Under the pieces are notes generated by a model. The model saw only the letters and a list, made by a program, of their open reading frames with translations. It had not been told where the DNA came from and did no database searches. The translations under genes and the position numbers were made by a program. From Pseudomonas tructae (GTDB taxonomy: Bacteria; Pseudomonadota; Gammaproteobacteria; Pseudomonadales; Pseudomonadaceae), in assembly GCF_004214895.1 (NCBI RefSeq), contig NZ_CP035952.1, positions 3,358,501 through 3,422,500 of the forward strand: a stretch of DNA of 64,000 nucleotides. The letters run 5' to 3'. Numbering within the stretch: position 1 is the first letter of the stretch; each line of letters begins with the position of its first letter. This document shows, piece by piece, positions 16,536-25,363 of the stretch.

Positions 16536-17270
16536 ATGAAACGCACCCTCGCCCTCACCTTGAGCCTGATCGCCGCCCAGGCCTGGGCCCATGAAACGCC
16601 CGGCATCAGCAGCGCCAAAGGCAATGCCGAGGCCGCCTTCGACCTGGTCCAGACCCGGGTCTTCAAGCAAGGCGACAACCTGGTGTTCGAACAACTGGTC
16701 GATGGCCAGGCCGGCAGCCGCCTGCCCACGGCCAAGGGCAGCTTTGCCGGCGCCGAGGTCTACAGTTATGTCTGGCCCACCAGCCTGGACAGCAGCAGTG
16801 TCGGCTTCGAGGCCAAGGCCGGGATTCTTGCCCTGGCCCTGACCTCGCACCCGGACTTCGACGACACCCCGCAACTGGATGAAAACCGCGACGGCAAGAA
16901 AGACAACGACGGTGGCCTCTGGCATTCGCATTGGGTGGTGTTGAGCAAGGATGACAGTTGCCGCCCGGGCGGGCTCAAGGTGCGCGACATTCCCGAGGGG
17001 GCCAAACCCAAGCTGCCCGCTACCTGGCCCGGCGCGCCGATCTACATCGACTCACCCGGCTATGACCTGCGCGTCAATGAGAATGCCGCGCGTATCAGCG
17101 TGCCGCTGGCCGCCGTGGGCTTCCCGCAAAGTTTCAACTACGACGGCGTGACCGCGGCGCTGAAGGTCAATGCCGACCTGCACAACCCGCTGCTGTGCGT
17201 CAGCAGCGTGTGGGACATCAGCTCCGGCGACCTGTCGCTGCCGGGCACCTGGAAGCTCAAGCAGGAGTGA
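16536..17270 (+). CDS. Secreted protein of unknown function with EF-hand-like loop
   Basis: A 244-residue protein with a signal peptide (MKRTLALTLSLIAAQAWA, then HETPG). Visible features are an Asp-rich loop LDENRDGKKDNDGG (residues about 114-127) like a calcium-binding loop, followed directly by GLWHSHWVVL, and two cysteines (DDSCRPGG and PLLCVSS) that could form a disulfide. I do not recognise the family. The gene has a strong promoter and palindromic operator and is divergent from a MarR regulator, so it is probably inducible. GGAGA precedes the ATG. Confidence 0.75.
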   Translation: MKRTLALTLSLIAAQAWAHETPGISSAKGNAEAAFDLVQTRVFKQGDNLVFEQLVDGQAGSRLPTAKGSFAGAEVYSYVWPTSLDSSSVGFEAKAGILALALTSHPDFDDTPQLDENRDGKKDNDGGLWHSHWVVLSKDDSCRPGGLKVRDIPEGAKPKLPATWPGAPIYIDSPGYDLRVNENAARISVPLAAVGFPQSFNYDGVTAALKVNADLHNPLLCVSSVWDISSGDLSLPGTWKLKQE

Positions 17271-17274
17271 GCCT

Positions 17275-17697
17275 ATGGCAGAGGGTGGTGGATTCGCTAT
17301 GCTGCACAGCATGAACGCCACCCTCCCCACCCGCACCCCCTGCCCGCCCGGCGCCTGTGACTGCGGCCGCGAAACGCTGCAGGATCCGCGCATCCTGCGA
17401 CTGACCCGCGAGGAAGAAAAGCGCCTGCTCCAGCGCCTGGAAAATGTGCAGAGCCTGGCGGACCTGGAGCACATGCGGCAACGTTTGTATGAGCAGTTGG
17501 GGATTCGTGTGCAGATCACCCCAAGCTTCAATGAGGTGCGGACCATGCGCGGTATCAGTATCCAGATCGAGGAGCTGCCGGGCTTGTGCCGCAAGACCCG
17601 ACAGAATATTCCGGCGGCTATCCGCCGGGCGCTGGAGAAGCAGCCGGAGATTGCCTACCGGCTGCTCGATGCCCATGACCTGTTGCGCGATGCCTGA
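17275..17697 (+). CDS. Conserved small protein with Cys-rich N-terminus, unknown function
   Basis: A 140-residue protein starting four bases after the upstream stop, so likely cotranscribed with the secreted protein gene. The N-terminus carries CPPGACDCGRETL (three clustered cysteines), then a charged helical middle (LTREEEKRLLQRLENVQSLADLEHM) and a C-terminal motif GLCRKTRQNIPAAIRRALEKQPE. ATG 17311 is an alternative start closer to the conserved part. I know no function. The DNA downstream is a decayed LysR gene. Confidence 0.6.
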   Translation: MAEGGGFAMLHSMNATLPTRTPCPPGACDCGRETLQDPRILRLTREEEKRLLQRLENVQSLADLEHMRQRLYEQLGIRVQITPSFNEVRTMRGISIQIEELPGLCRKTRQNIPAAIRRALEKQPEIAYRLLDAHDLLRDA

Positions 17698-17708
17698 CAC
17701 AGCAGCGC

Positions 17709-18290
17709 GGGGTAACACCCGGGTTTGCCGTACAGTGGCTGCTGCCACGGCTAGGCGGTTTCGAGGCGCAGCAGAGCGGTGTCGATGTACGCATCAGTGC
17801 CTGCAAGCGCCTGGTGGATTTCGCCCGCGACGGCATCGACCTGGCGGTGCGTCATGGCTATGGCCGCTATGACGGACTGGTCGCCGAACGCTTGCTGGAC
17901 GATGATCTGGTGCCGGTGTGCAGCCCGCACTTGCGCACCATCCACACCCTGCACCACCCCAACGACCTTGCCAGCGTACACCTGCTGCACGATGAGCACC
18001 GCCATGACTGGCGGATGTGGCTGGATGCAGCCGGGGCGCCACAGGTGCAGGCCAGTGGCGGTACCTTGTTCGTAGACAGCAACGGCACGATTGAAGCGGC
18101 CAAGGCGGGGTTCGGCGTGGCGCTGGTGCGCCGCGGCTTTGTGCAGCGGGAGCTGGATGAAGGCATGCTGGTGACGCCCTTTGCACAGGGCATCGCCAGT
18201 GAGCTGGCGTATTACCTGGTGTACCCGGCGACGGCACTGGAACGGCCGCAGGTGGCCGGGTTTCGTCAGTGGTTGCTGGCTTGTCGCTAG
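17709..18290 (+). pseudogene. LysR-family regulator remnant: effector domain without DNA-binding domain
   Basis: From 17709 the frame reads as a GcvA-type LysR ligand-binding domain (GVTPGFAVQWLLPRLGGF, then RLVDFARDGIDLAVRHGYGRY and LVPVCSPHL) and continues intact to a stop at 18290. The N-terminal helix-turn-helix is absent. The frame is closed by a TGA at 17676 inside the preceding gene, and no ATG precedes the homology in this frame; the first usable codon is GTG 17814, well inside the domain. The 5' third has been deleted, probably when the upstream gene came to lie here. Confidence 0.8.
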
Positions 18291-18329
18291 CAGGGATTGC
18301 TTTGCAGCCCATCGCCGGGCAAGTCGGTC

Positions 18330-20804
18330 TTACCAGTTATAGGTCAGGTCAGTGGTAATGGTCCGCCCTTCGCCGTAGTAGCAATCCACGTCGCTGGTGC
18401 AACGGCTGACATACACCTTGTCTTCCAGGTTCTGCAGATTGACCTGCAACTTCACCCCTTTCAGGCGCAATGGCGACTGCTGCAAGTCGTAGGAGACCAT
18501 ACCGTCGTACACGGTGTAGGACGGAATGCTGAAGTGATCCTCGGCCCAGTCGGTACCGTCACTGCCGCGCACGTAACGCGCGCCCAGGCCCATACCGATG
18601 CCGGCAAGCGGCGTGTCGCCGGTAAAGTGATAATCCAGCCACAGCGAGGCGGTCATCGGCGGCGTACCGGAAGGGTGGCGGCCCTCGCGGCCATCGTTGT
18701 CCTTGGTGTAGACCACATCGTTACGCGACACCGATGCAATCAGGCCCAGGTTATCGGTCAGGTTGGCCTTGCCTTCAAGCTCGACCCCGCGTGAACGCAG
18801 TTCGCCAACCTGGCTGTTGAAGCCGGGGTTGCCGACGTCGGCGGTGAGGATGTTCTGCTGCTTGATCTCATACACCGACAACTGAATGAAACTGTCCTGG
18901 CCAGGCGGCTGGTACTTGATACCGGCCTCGACCTGCTTGCCGGTGGAGGGTTCGAACGCCTTGCCCGCATAGTCGGCGCCGCTCAGCGGCAGGAACGACT
19001 CGGAGTAACTGACATACGGCGTCACGCCATTGTCAAAGCCATAACCAAGCCCTGCACGGCCGGTGAACTTCTCGTCCTTGACGTTGGTGTGATTGCCGGC
19101 AATCGGCTCCTTGTTATCGGACTCGGCCCAGTCATAACGGCCACCGAGGGTCAGGAACCAGTTGTCCCACTTGAGCTGGTCCTGCACATACAGGCCGGTC
19201 TGGTTGATGGTGCGGTCCCAGTTGAACGGCTGACCGAAGTTCAATGGCTTGCCATAGGCCGGGTTGTACAGGTCAATGACCGGCGGATTGCGGTCGTACT
19301 TGCCGAGGAACTGCGAGTTGGAGTGGTAGTAATCAACGCCAATCAACAGGGTATGGGCGAGGTCGAAGGTGTTGAATTTGGCCTGGGCCATGTTGTCGAT
19401 GCCAAACACCTTGTTGCGTTGCGCCCAGTCCACGCCGTAGCGGGTCATGGCGCTCTGGTCGTTGGCTCCGGTGACCGGGTTGGGCACAAAGGCGTAACCG
19501 TGCAGCGGCGCCCGGAACTTGTCGTCGACGTAGGCATAGCGGGTGTTCTGCTTGAGGGTCCAGACGTCGTCCAGTTCATGGCTGATTTCGTAGCCGAAGG
19601 TGTACTGCTCGCGATCGTAAGAATTGACCCCCGGCTCGCCGATGAAGCGGCTGCGCTTGATTCGCCCGTTGGGGCTGGCGAACACCGTGCCCACCGCAGG
19701 CAGGCCCTGGGCTTCAGGTACGCCGTTGTCGCGCTGGTAGTGGCCGTAAACGGTCAGGCGGGTCTGCTCGTTGGGGCTCCAGGTCAGGCTCGGGGCGATC
19801 ATGTAGCGCTGCTGTTCGACGTAGTCGATCTCGCCATTCTTATCCAGGCCCATACCGGTCACGCGGTACTGGTACTCGCCCTGCTCATCCACCGGGCCGG
19901 CAAAGTCGAAAGCGCCGTAACGCCGGTCCTGGCTGCCGCCACCGAGCTTGACTTCATGCAGCGGCGTGGCGGTCGGGCGCTTGGAGACCATGTTGATCAA
20001 ACCGCCGGGCTGGTTCTGCCCATAGAGCACCGAAGCCGGGCCCTTCATCACCTCGATGCGCTCAAGCGCGTAGGGGTCGATCTGCAGCGCGCCACCGGTA
20101 CTGCCACCGCCGTACGGCAGGTGCAGGCCGTCCAGGTACAGCGGCGTCGGGCTGAAGCCACGGGAAGTGGGCTCGTCAAAAATCCCCACACGGTCGGAGA
20201 ATCCGCCACCGGTGATCCCCGGGGTGTAGCGCAGGGCCTGGGTGACCGACTGCGAGCCCAGCGCGGTGATTTCGTCCTGGGTAATGACGTTGATGGTCTG
20301 CGGCACTTCCAGCACCGAGGTATCGGTCTTGGTCGCCGTGCCGGTGCGCTTGGCCACATAACCCTGGACCGGGCCCCAGGCCGTTTCACCGGCATTGGAG
20401 ACGATCTGCGTCAGGCCCAGCTCCAGGGCCCCGCTCTGCTCGGCGGGCAGCAGGTTCCAGGTGCCGCCGGCAGTGATGTTGAGGTTTAGGCCGGTGCCGC
20501 TCAGGGCCTGGGTTGCCGCTTGCTCGGGCGTGAGCTGGCCGTTGACCGCCGCCGATTGCTTACCCTGAAGCAGCGTAGGCTTGACCGACAGGACCCGGCC
20601 AGACTGGCGGGCGATGCGACTGAGGGCTTCGCCCAGGTCACCGGCCGGGATATCAAAGCGTTGGCTGGCGCTGATGCTGCTGTCGGTTTGCGCCAGGGCC
20701 AGCAGCGGCGCGCTGCTGCCCAGGGCAATGGCAAGGGCCAGCAGGCTGGGACGGATCATGGAGTCGGGCATGGAAGTGTTGGCTCGTTGGAGGTTGTTGT
20801 CCAT
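18330..20804 (-). CDS. TonB-dependent siderophore receptor with STN signalling domain (ferrichrome/ferrioxamine type)
   Basis: An 824-residue outer-membrane receptor. Order: N-terminal signal region, STN domain (RFDIPAGDLGEALSRIARQSG, about residues 48-100), plug (VPQTINVITQDEI ... RGFSPTPLYLDGLHLPYGG ... PASVLYGQNQPGG), and a 22-strand barrel ending in TYNW. A Cys pair (SRCTSDVDCYYGEGRTI) near the end is typical of FhuA/FoxA/FiuA-like receptors, so a hydroxamate siderophore is likely. The STN domain should contact the FecR-type protein encoded just upstream. The start is uncertain: ATG 20771 or 20759 gives a neater signal peptide, and no ribosome site precedes 20804. Confidence 0.9.
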   Translation of the reverse strand: MDNNLQRANTSMPDSMIRPSLLALAIALGSSAPLLALAQTDSSISASQRFDIPAGDLGEALSRIARQSGRVLSVKPTLLQGKQSAAVNGQLTPEQAATQALSGTGLNLNITAGGTWNLLPAEQSGALELGLTQIVSNAGETAWGPVQGYVAKRTGTATKTDTSVLEVPQTINVITQDEITALGSQSVTQALRYTPGITGGGFSDRVGIFDEPTSRGFSPTPLYLDGLHLPYGGGSTGGALQIDPYALERIEVMKGPASVLYGQNQPGGLINMVSKRPTATPLHEVKLGGGSQDRRYGAFDFAGPVDEQGEYQYRVTGMGLDKNGEIDYVEQQRYMIAPSLTWSPNEQTRLTVYGHYQRDNGVPEAQGLPAVGTVFASPNGRIKRSRFIGEPGVNSYDREQYTFGYEISHELDDVWTLKQNTRYAYVDDKFRAPLHGYAFVPNPVTGANDQSAMTRYGVDWAQRNKVFGIDNMAQAKFNTFDLAHTLLIGVDYYHSNSQFLGKYDRNPPVIDLYNPAYGKPLNFGQPFNWDRTINQTGLYVQDQLKWDNWFLTLGGRYDWAESDNKEPIAGNHTNVKDEKFTGRAGLGYGFDNGVTPYVSYSESFLPLSGADYAGKAFEPSTGKQVEAGIKYQPPGQDSFIQLSVYEIKQQNILTADVGNPGFNSQVGELRSRGVELEGKANLTDNLGLIASVSRNDVVYTKDNDGREGRHPSGTPPMTASLWLDYHFTGDTPLAGIGMGLGARYVRGSDGTDWAEDHFSIPSYTVYDGMVSYDLQQSPLRLKGVKLQVNLQNLEDKVYVSRCTSDVDCYYGEGRTITTDLTYNW

Positions 20805-20858
20805 AACGAGGACACGCCAGTGATCGAACCCCCTCAGGGAAATCGAAATTATTTTTAT

Positions 20859-21833
20859 TCAGATCACGTCGACACGGGTCAGCCAGCTGCCAAAGCTGTC
20901 GACACGGATCGGCAGGGTCTCGGCCAGTGAGCGCAAGGTGCGCTCACTGTCGTCCAGCGGGAAGCTGCCGTAGACGCGCACCTGTGCAGCTTGCGGGCTG
21001 ATACGCAGTAGCCCGGCGCGGTACGGGCGCAAGGCCTCGATCAGCTCGCCCAGGGGTTCGTCACGCACATCCAGGCGGCCCTCGGTCCAGCTCGCACGGG
21101 TACGTAGCGATGCGGCCAACGGCTGGCTGGCGTGTCCGTCAAAGCGAAAGGCCTGGCCCTCCTCCACGCGCTGGGCGGGTGCGCTGCCGCTTCTGAGCAT
21201 GATGCTGTGCTGCTGCACCGCGACCAGGCTCTGGCGCTCTTCCTGGCGCACGCTAAAGCGTGTGCCCAGGGCTTGCACCTGGCCTTCGCGGGTAGCGACG
21301 ATAAAGGGCCGGCCCGGTTCTGCACGGACATCGGCTTGCAGCTCACCTTCGCGCAGCAGCACCAGCCGCTGCCCGGCGCTAAAGCGCAGATCCACCGCAC
21401 TGCGTGCGTTCAGGCACAGGCGCGAACCATCGGCCAGGGTGAAGGTGCGGCGCTCACCGGTGCCGGTGCGCAGGTCGGCAAGCAGATCGCCCAGCGGCGT
21501 CAGGCGATTGCCGATCACGCCGGCGCCCAACCCCAGCAGCACCATCGCCAGGCCGCCGCCCAGCGCCTTGCGCCGCGATGGCGAAGGCAAGGCGCGCAAG
21601 CTGCGGCTGGCCATGGCCAACTGGCCGGGGTTGCGCTGCTCGGCCTGCTGCAAGTCAGCCAGGGGTTCACCGAGCAGGGCATTGACCCGCTGCCAGGCGG
21701 CCTGGTGACCGGGCGCCTGCTTGAGCCAGGCGTTGAACGCCAGCAGCAACGGACTGCCGGCCGGAGCGTTCTCCAGCTTGAGCAGCCAGTCCACGGCTTC
21801 GTGGGTGGCGCGATCCAGTTGCATATTGCTCAT
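20859..21833 (-). CDS. FecR-family anti-sigma factor (set 1)
   Basis: A 324-residue FecR-type regulator: an N-terminal cytoplasmic domain (VDWLLKLENAPAGSPLLLAFNAWLKQAPGHQAAWQRV), one membrane helix (about residues 90-110), and the periplasmic FecR domain (FTLADGSRLCLNARSAVDL, then VATREGQVQALGTRFSVRQ). It transmits siderophore binding at the receptor downstream to the ECF sigma factor upstream. Start 21833 overlaps the sigma gene stop by four bases (ATGA), so the two are translationally coupled. Confidence 0.93.
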   Translation of the reverse strand: MSNMQLDRATHEAVDWLLKLENAPAGSPLLLAFNAWLKQAPGHQAAWQRVNALLGEPLADLQQAEQRNPGQLAMASRSLRALPSPSRRKALGGGLAMVLLGLGAGVIGNRLTPLGDLLADLRTGTGERRTFTLADGSRLCLNARSAVDLRFSAGQRLVLLREGELQADVRAEPGRPFIVATREGQVQALGTRFSVRQEERQSLVAVQQHSIMLRSGSAPAQRVEEGQAFRFDGHASQPLAASLRTRASWTEGRLDVRDEPLGELIEALRPYRAGLLRISPQAAQVRVYGSFPLDDSERTLRSLAETLPIRVDSFGSWLTRVDVI

Positions 21834-22348
21834 TCGGGCCTCGCACTCAGGCAATGCAGGAAGGCCCGGCGCAAGTCGCGCTCGACCGTGGCCAGTGACA
21901 CCCCCAACTGCGCGGCGATGTCCGGCTGGCTCATGCCTTCCAGGCGGTGGAGGATGAATGCATGCCGCACCCGCACCGGCAAGCCATCGAGCAGGCGGTC
22001 GATCTCGGCCAAGGCTTCGCGCACCAGCAGCACGTCTTCGGCCGACGGCATGCAGTATTCGGGCAGGCACGCCAGCTCGTCGAGGTAGGCCTGCTCCAGC
22101 GCCCGCCGGCGAAACAGGTTGCTCAGCAGTCGACGGGCGACGGTGGCGAGGAACGCACGGGGCTCTTCCAGGGCGGGCAAGGCGCTGCTGCCCATGGCCC
22201 GGACGAAGGTGTCCTGGGCCAGGTCCGCCGCATCGTGCGGGCAGTTCAGCCGACGGTACAGCCAGGCGCGCAACCAGCGATGATGGTCACTGTAAAGGTG
22301 GGCGACGATGGCCTTGGAGTCGACAGAGCTCGGCACAAGAGTGATCAC
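21830..22348 (-). CDS. FecI-like ECF sigma factor (set 1)
   Basis: A 172-residue iron-starvation ECF sigma factor. Region 2 shows DAADLAQDTFVRAM, followed by PRAFLATVARRLLSNLFRRRALE; region 4 shows RVRHAFILHRLEGMSQPDIAAQLGVSLATVERDLRRAF. It should direct RNA polymerase to the adjacent receptor gene on siderophore binding. Only non-ATG starts are available: GTG 22348, or GTG 22336. A Fur-type box lies nine bases before the longer start, so the transcript leader must be very short or the shorter start is used. Confidence 0.92.
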   Translation of the reverse strand: MITLVPSSVDSKAIVAHLYSDHHRWLRAWLYRRLNCPHDAADLAQDTFVRAMGSSALPALEEPRAFLATVARRLLSNLFRRRALEQAYLDELACLPEYCMPSAEDVLLVREALAEIDRLLDGLPVRVRHAFILHRLEGMSQPDIAAQLGVSLATVERDLRRAFLHCLSARPE

Positions 22349-22356
22349 ACACTAAT

Positions 22357-22375
22357 GGTAATTACTCTCATTATC
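22357..22375 (-). promoter_or_regulatory. Fur box upstream of sigma gene 1
   Basis: On the minus strand GATAATGAGAGTAATTACC matches 15 of 19 positions of the Fur consensus. It places the sigma/anti-sigma pair under iron repression. Confidence 0.75.
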
Positions 22376-22414
22376 ATGATGCTGAGGTGATTGCACAATC
22401 CCCTATCGCCGCGC

Positions 22415-23824
22415 CTACTGATCCTGCCCCGCTACCACCGTTGCCAGCCTTTGTGGCTGCACCACCTGGGCGAAGGCCGCCTGCACCTGTGCAGGTGTCA
22501 CCGCCTCTAGCTGTTGCTGCCAGGTCACCAATGTATTGTCCGGCAGCTGATTCAAGGCAATCTGCGCGACATGCTCAAGCACGCGTTCACGGCGAGTAGC
22601 GGCAAAATACTCCAGTTGCCGGGCCTTGGCCTCCACCAGTTCCTCTGCGCTCGGGCCCTCGCTGACAAAGCGCACCAAGGCCTCGCGGGCCGCCTCTTCT
22701 GCCTGCTGCTGGTGCCCGGCGGGGACCTCCAGGGAAATGACCATTGCCCCACCCTGCTGGCCCATGTCGAAGTAGCTGGACGATTGCCAACTCACATCCC
22801 CGCCCAGTTTCGCCCCCAGCGCACGGTTGAGTCGCGTCGGCCAGTGCTCGCCACCGAAAATGTCGCTGCCCAGCAGCAATGGGAAAAAGTCCGGCGTGGC
22901 CCGTGACACTGCCGGTTGGCCGATCTGAATCCAGATCGTACCTTGTTGCGGTTGCAGTTTCTGGTGGCTGGCCTGCCTCAGCGCCTGCACCTTGGGCAGC
23001 GCTGGCAAAGCCTTGCAGCCGGCTTGCGGCAAACGGCCAAGCGCTGCGCTGGCCACGGCATCGGCTTGCGTCCGGTCCAGGTTGCCAACCAGGCTGACCG
23101 TAGCCCGGCAAGGCAGCATCATGGCGCTATAGTGAGCACGCAGCTCGCTCATGCCAGTACGCTCTACCATGGCCGGCGTCAGGGCATAGCCGAATGGCAG
23201 CGCGTACTCATAGAGGTTGACCTGTTTGCTGCGCTGCAGTCCCGGGCGGGTCACTTCGCGGCCATAGGGGTGCTCGCCATACAGCGCCTGGGCAAAACGC
23301 TCCCCCACACCGGCAAACCGCCGGGTGCTTTCGCCGTTGACCTGGCGAATGAAGTACGGCTTGGCCTGCAACCAGACACTACCGGCGAAGGCCGGCTCGG
23401 CAATCTGTCGGCCCAGCAGGGCCGCTGCCTCGGTTTGGCGTTGGGCGTCGGCGTCGGTGATTCTGAGGATATAGCTGAAGCGGTCGGCATCGACCTGGGT
23501 GTTCAATTCGCTGTTCAAACGCATCCAGGCCATTTGCACGGCGTTGACGTTCAATGCCGGATCATCGCCCTGGGCGCGAATCCCCGCGGTCGCCAACGCC
23601 GCACCGAGCACCGCCAGGCCTGGTTGCCCCTGCGGATCGCGGCGGCTGCCGGCATCGAAGTCGACCTGGATCTGCAGGTCGCTTGCCTGGCTTTGTGGCA
23701 ACAGGTAGACCCGCGCGCCGTTGGGCTGGGTCCAGTGTTCAATGGCCAGGTTGTCGGCCGCCAAGGCTGGGGCCATTACGCTCAATCCAAATGCGCAGGT
23801 GAAGAGTCGTTCCATCAAGGTCAT
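22415..23824 (-). CDS. M16-family (insulinase-like) protein lacking the zinc motif
   Basis: A 469-residue protein with a signal peptide (MERLFTCAFGLSVMAPALA) and the two-domain M16 layout. Homology is clear at the start (QPNGARVYLLPQSQASDLQIQVDFDAGSRRDP) and in the second domain. At the point where M16 proteases carry HxxEH this protein reads GQPGLAVLGAALATAG, so both histidines and the glutamate are gone. It is therefore expected to be non-catalytic, like the alpha subunits that pair with an active M16 partner, but no active partner is encoded nearby. It lies between the iron-receptor sets, separated upstream by a REP cluster. Role unknown: chaperone, receptor accessory or decayed protease. 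Confidence 0.82.
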   Translation of the reverse strand: MTLMERLFTCAFGLSVMAPALAADNLAIEHWTQPNGARVYLLPQSQASDLQIQVDFDAGSRRDPQGQPGLAVLGAALATAGIRAQGDDPALNVNAVQMAWMRLNSELNTQVDADRFSYILRITDADAQRQTEAAALLGRQIAEPAFAGSVWLQAKPYFIRQVNGESTRRFAGVGERFAQALYGEHPYGREVTRPGLQRSKQVNLYEYALPFGYALTPAMVERTGMSELRAHYSAMMLPCRATVSLVGNLDRTQADAVASAALGRLPQAGCKALPALPKVQALRQASHQKLQPQQGTIWIQIGQPAVSRATPDFFPLLLGSDIFGGEHWPTRLNRALGAKLGGDVSWQSSSYFDMGQQGGAMVISLEVPAGHQQQAEEAAREALVRFVSEGPSAEELVEAKARQLEYFAATRRERVLEHVAQIALNQLPDNTLVTWQQQLEAVTPAQVQAAFAQVVQPQRLATVVAGQDQ

Positions 23825-23921
23825 AGCGATTACTCAAAAGGCCAGGGCGCGGACGCTACGCACTTGGCTGCGGCAGATCAAGCCTGGACAACGATACCTG
23901 GTGTACTGACTGCTCTGGCCT

Positions 23922-24071
23922 CATCGCGGGGCAAGCCCGCTCCCACCGAGAGCCACGCCGACCGGGTGGGAGCGGGCCTTGCCCCGCGATCGAGCGCGCA
24001 GCGGTCGCAAACCAGGCGACCCCTGGTGTGCTGACTGCACTGGCCTCATCGCGGGGCAAGCTCACGCCTAC
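23922..24071. repeat. Cluster of three REP units within a duplicated segment
   Basis: REP cores at 23924-23948, inverted at about 23965-23990, and again at 24048-24071. The bases preceding the first and third (CCTGGTGT.CTGACTGC at 23898 and 24022) are nearly the same, so a module of about 124 bp was duplicated. There is no gene in the 253-bp gap. Confidence 0.85.
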
Positions 24072-24077
24072 AAGTGA

Positions 24078-24665
24078 TTACAGCAACTGGCGCTTGACCG
24101 CCTCATCCAGCGTGCTTTGGGTCAACTGCCGAACCAGTGCAGTGGTGTCCTGCTGGAACGGAATCCCGACGATCAGCACCAGGTGCATCCAGGTACGTAC
24201 CGACTCGCTCTTGCTGATGCGTCCCAGCTCCTTGCCATCCTTGTCCTTGAACACGGTGTCGAGGGTAAAGGTGTTGCGCGCCGTGGACGGGATGACGAAG
24301 AAGGTCGCGCCGGTAATGATCGCCGAGGCCACGTTGTACTGCTCATGGTTGGTCAGGATCGATTCGGCGTAAATGTCCGCGGCGACCTTGTCGGTGCTCA
24401 CCCGGGCAAAGCGTCCGGACTGGTTGTAGGTTTCGACCAGCGCACTCTCCCACGCCTCGGCCGGTTTGCCGGCGATGGCATTGGCCTGGCCGCGGTTGAC
24501 CTGGTATTGCGCGGTGGTGCGCACGTAGGCGGTGGGCTTTACCGCCTGTGCCTGCGCTTGTGGCGGCCAGCTCTGCACTGGCGCCAGTTCGTGTTGCGAA
24601 TAGGAGACACAGCCAGTCAGCAGCACAGCGCCGAGCAGCAGGTTGGCCTTGATGATACGCAGCAT
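24078..24665 (-). CDS. Lipoprotein of unknown function (second of tandem pair)
   Basis: A 195-residue protein with a lipoprotein signal (MLRIIKANLLLGAVLLTGC, lipobox Leu-Leu-Thr-Gly-Cys). After a Pro/Gln/Ala-rich linker it has a globular part with VNRGQANAIAGKPAEAWESALVETYNQSGRF and a hydrophobic segment SAIITGATFFVIPSTARN. The start at 24665 follows GGAA and places the lipobox correctly. It is 17 bases downstream of the first lipoprotein gene, which itself follows the receptor gene, so the three may be cotranscribed. I do not recognise a named family. Confidence 0.7.
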   Translation of the reverse strand: MLRIIKANLLLGAVLLTGCVSYSQHELAPVQSWPPQAQAQAVKPTAYVRTTAQYQVNRGQANAIAGKPAEAWESALVETYNQSGRFARVSTDKVAADIYAESILTNHEQYNVASAIITGATFFVIPSTARNTFTLDTVFKDKDGKELGRISKSESVRTWMHLVLIVGIPFQQDTTALVRQLTQSTLDEAVKRQLL

Positions 24666-24682
24666 GGGGGGGTTCCTTGAGA

Positions 24683-25294
24683 TCATTGTTTGGCCAGTTT
24701 CAGCGTGGCGTCGTCGAGCAGCTTGGCGACCACTTCGTTCAGTTGTGGCGCACCCAGGGTTGGCGCCCAGTATTCGCGACGGTACAGGCCGACATTGCGT
24801 TCCAGCTTGAGCACCTGGTGCGAGCTGGCCAGAGCCTTGCCGTTGCGGTCCTCGATCACCAGGTCACCGGCAACGTCGAAGGTGTCGACGTAGATCGGAC
24901 CATTGACCCAGATCCACACGGTCAGGGTCAGCAAGGCGCCCGGGAAATACCCCGGATGCGGTGCACGGTGGCCCTTGAGCGAGGTCATGTTGAACTTGAG
25001 CAGCACATCCTGCTCATCCAGGCGGGTCGGGTATTGGCTCACCGCGTTGAAGTACTTGCCAGCCGTGACGTACTGATCGAGCTGCACGGTCAGCGAGCGG
25101 CTGATGGAGGTGCGCGTGGCCTCGTCGATACCCGGCGAGGTGACGGCAACATCGGCAACTTGCGCCGTACGCGGGCTGGTGTTGGCAGCAGGATGCTGCG
25201 GGGCGGCCAGGGGGCCGGTGACGTTGTAGGAGACGCAGCCGGTCATCGCCAGGGTGGCAATGATCGCGCTGGCCTGAAGCAGCTTTTTGAGCAT
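24683..25294 (-). CDS. Lipoprotein of unknown function (first of tandem pair)
   Basis: A 203-residue protein with a lipoprotein signal (MLKKLLQASAIIATLAMTGC) and the same CVSY start of the mature chain as its neighbour. Its body contains FPGALLTLTVWIWVNGPIYVDTFDVAGDLVIEDRNGKALAS, partly hydrophobic. The two lipoproteins look distantly related in plan but are not close paralogues. It begins 69 bases after the receptor gene stop. An outer-membrane or periplasm-facing accessory role beside the receptor is only inferred. Confidence 0.7.
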   Translation of the reverse strand: MLKKLLQASAIIATLAMTGCVSYNVTGPLAAPQHPAANTSPRTAQVADVAVTSPGIDEATRTSISRSLTVQLDQYVTAGKYFNAVSQYPTRLDEQDVLLKFNMTSLKGHRAPHPGYFPGALLTLTVWIWVNGPIYVDTFDVAGDLVIEDRNGKALASSHQVLKLERNVGLYRREYWAPTLGAPQLNEVVAKLLDDATLKLAKQ

Positions 25295-25363
25295 GGAATA
25301 TCCTTATTGGGCGCGTAGTGCCAGAGTGCTTCGGCACAGGCCTGAGAAACTTGAGGCGCAGGT

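Noticed and set aside
17690..17872. A start codon (ATG 17690) that would restore the LysR remnant as a complete gene
   Set aside because: That ATG is in a different frame from the effector domain, and no helix-turn-helix coding sequence exists upstream.
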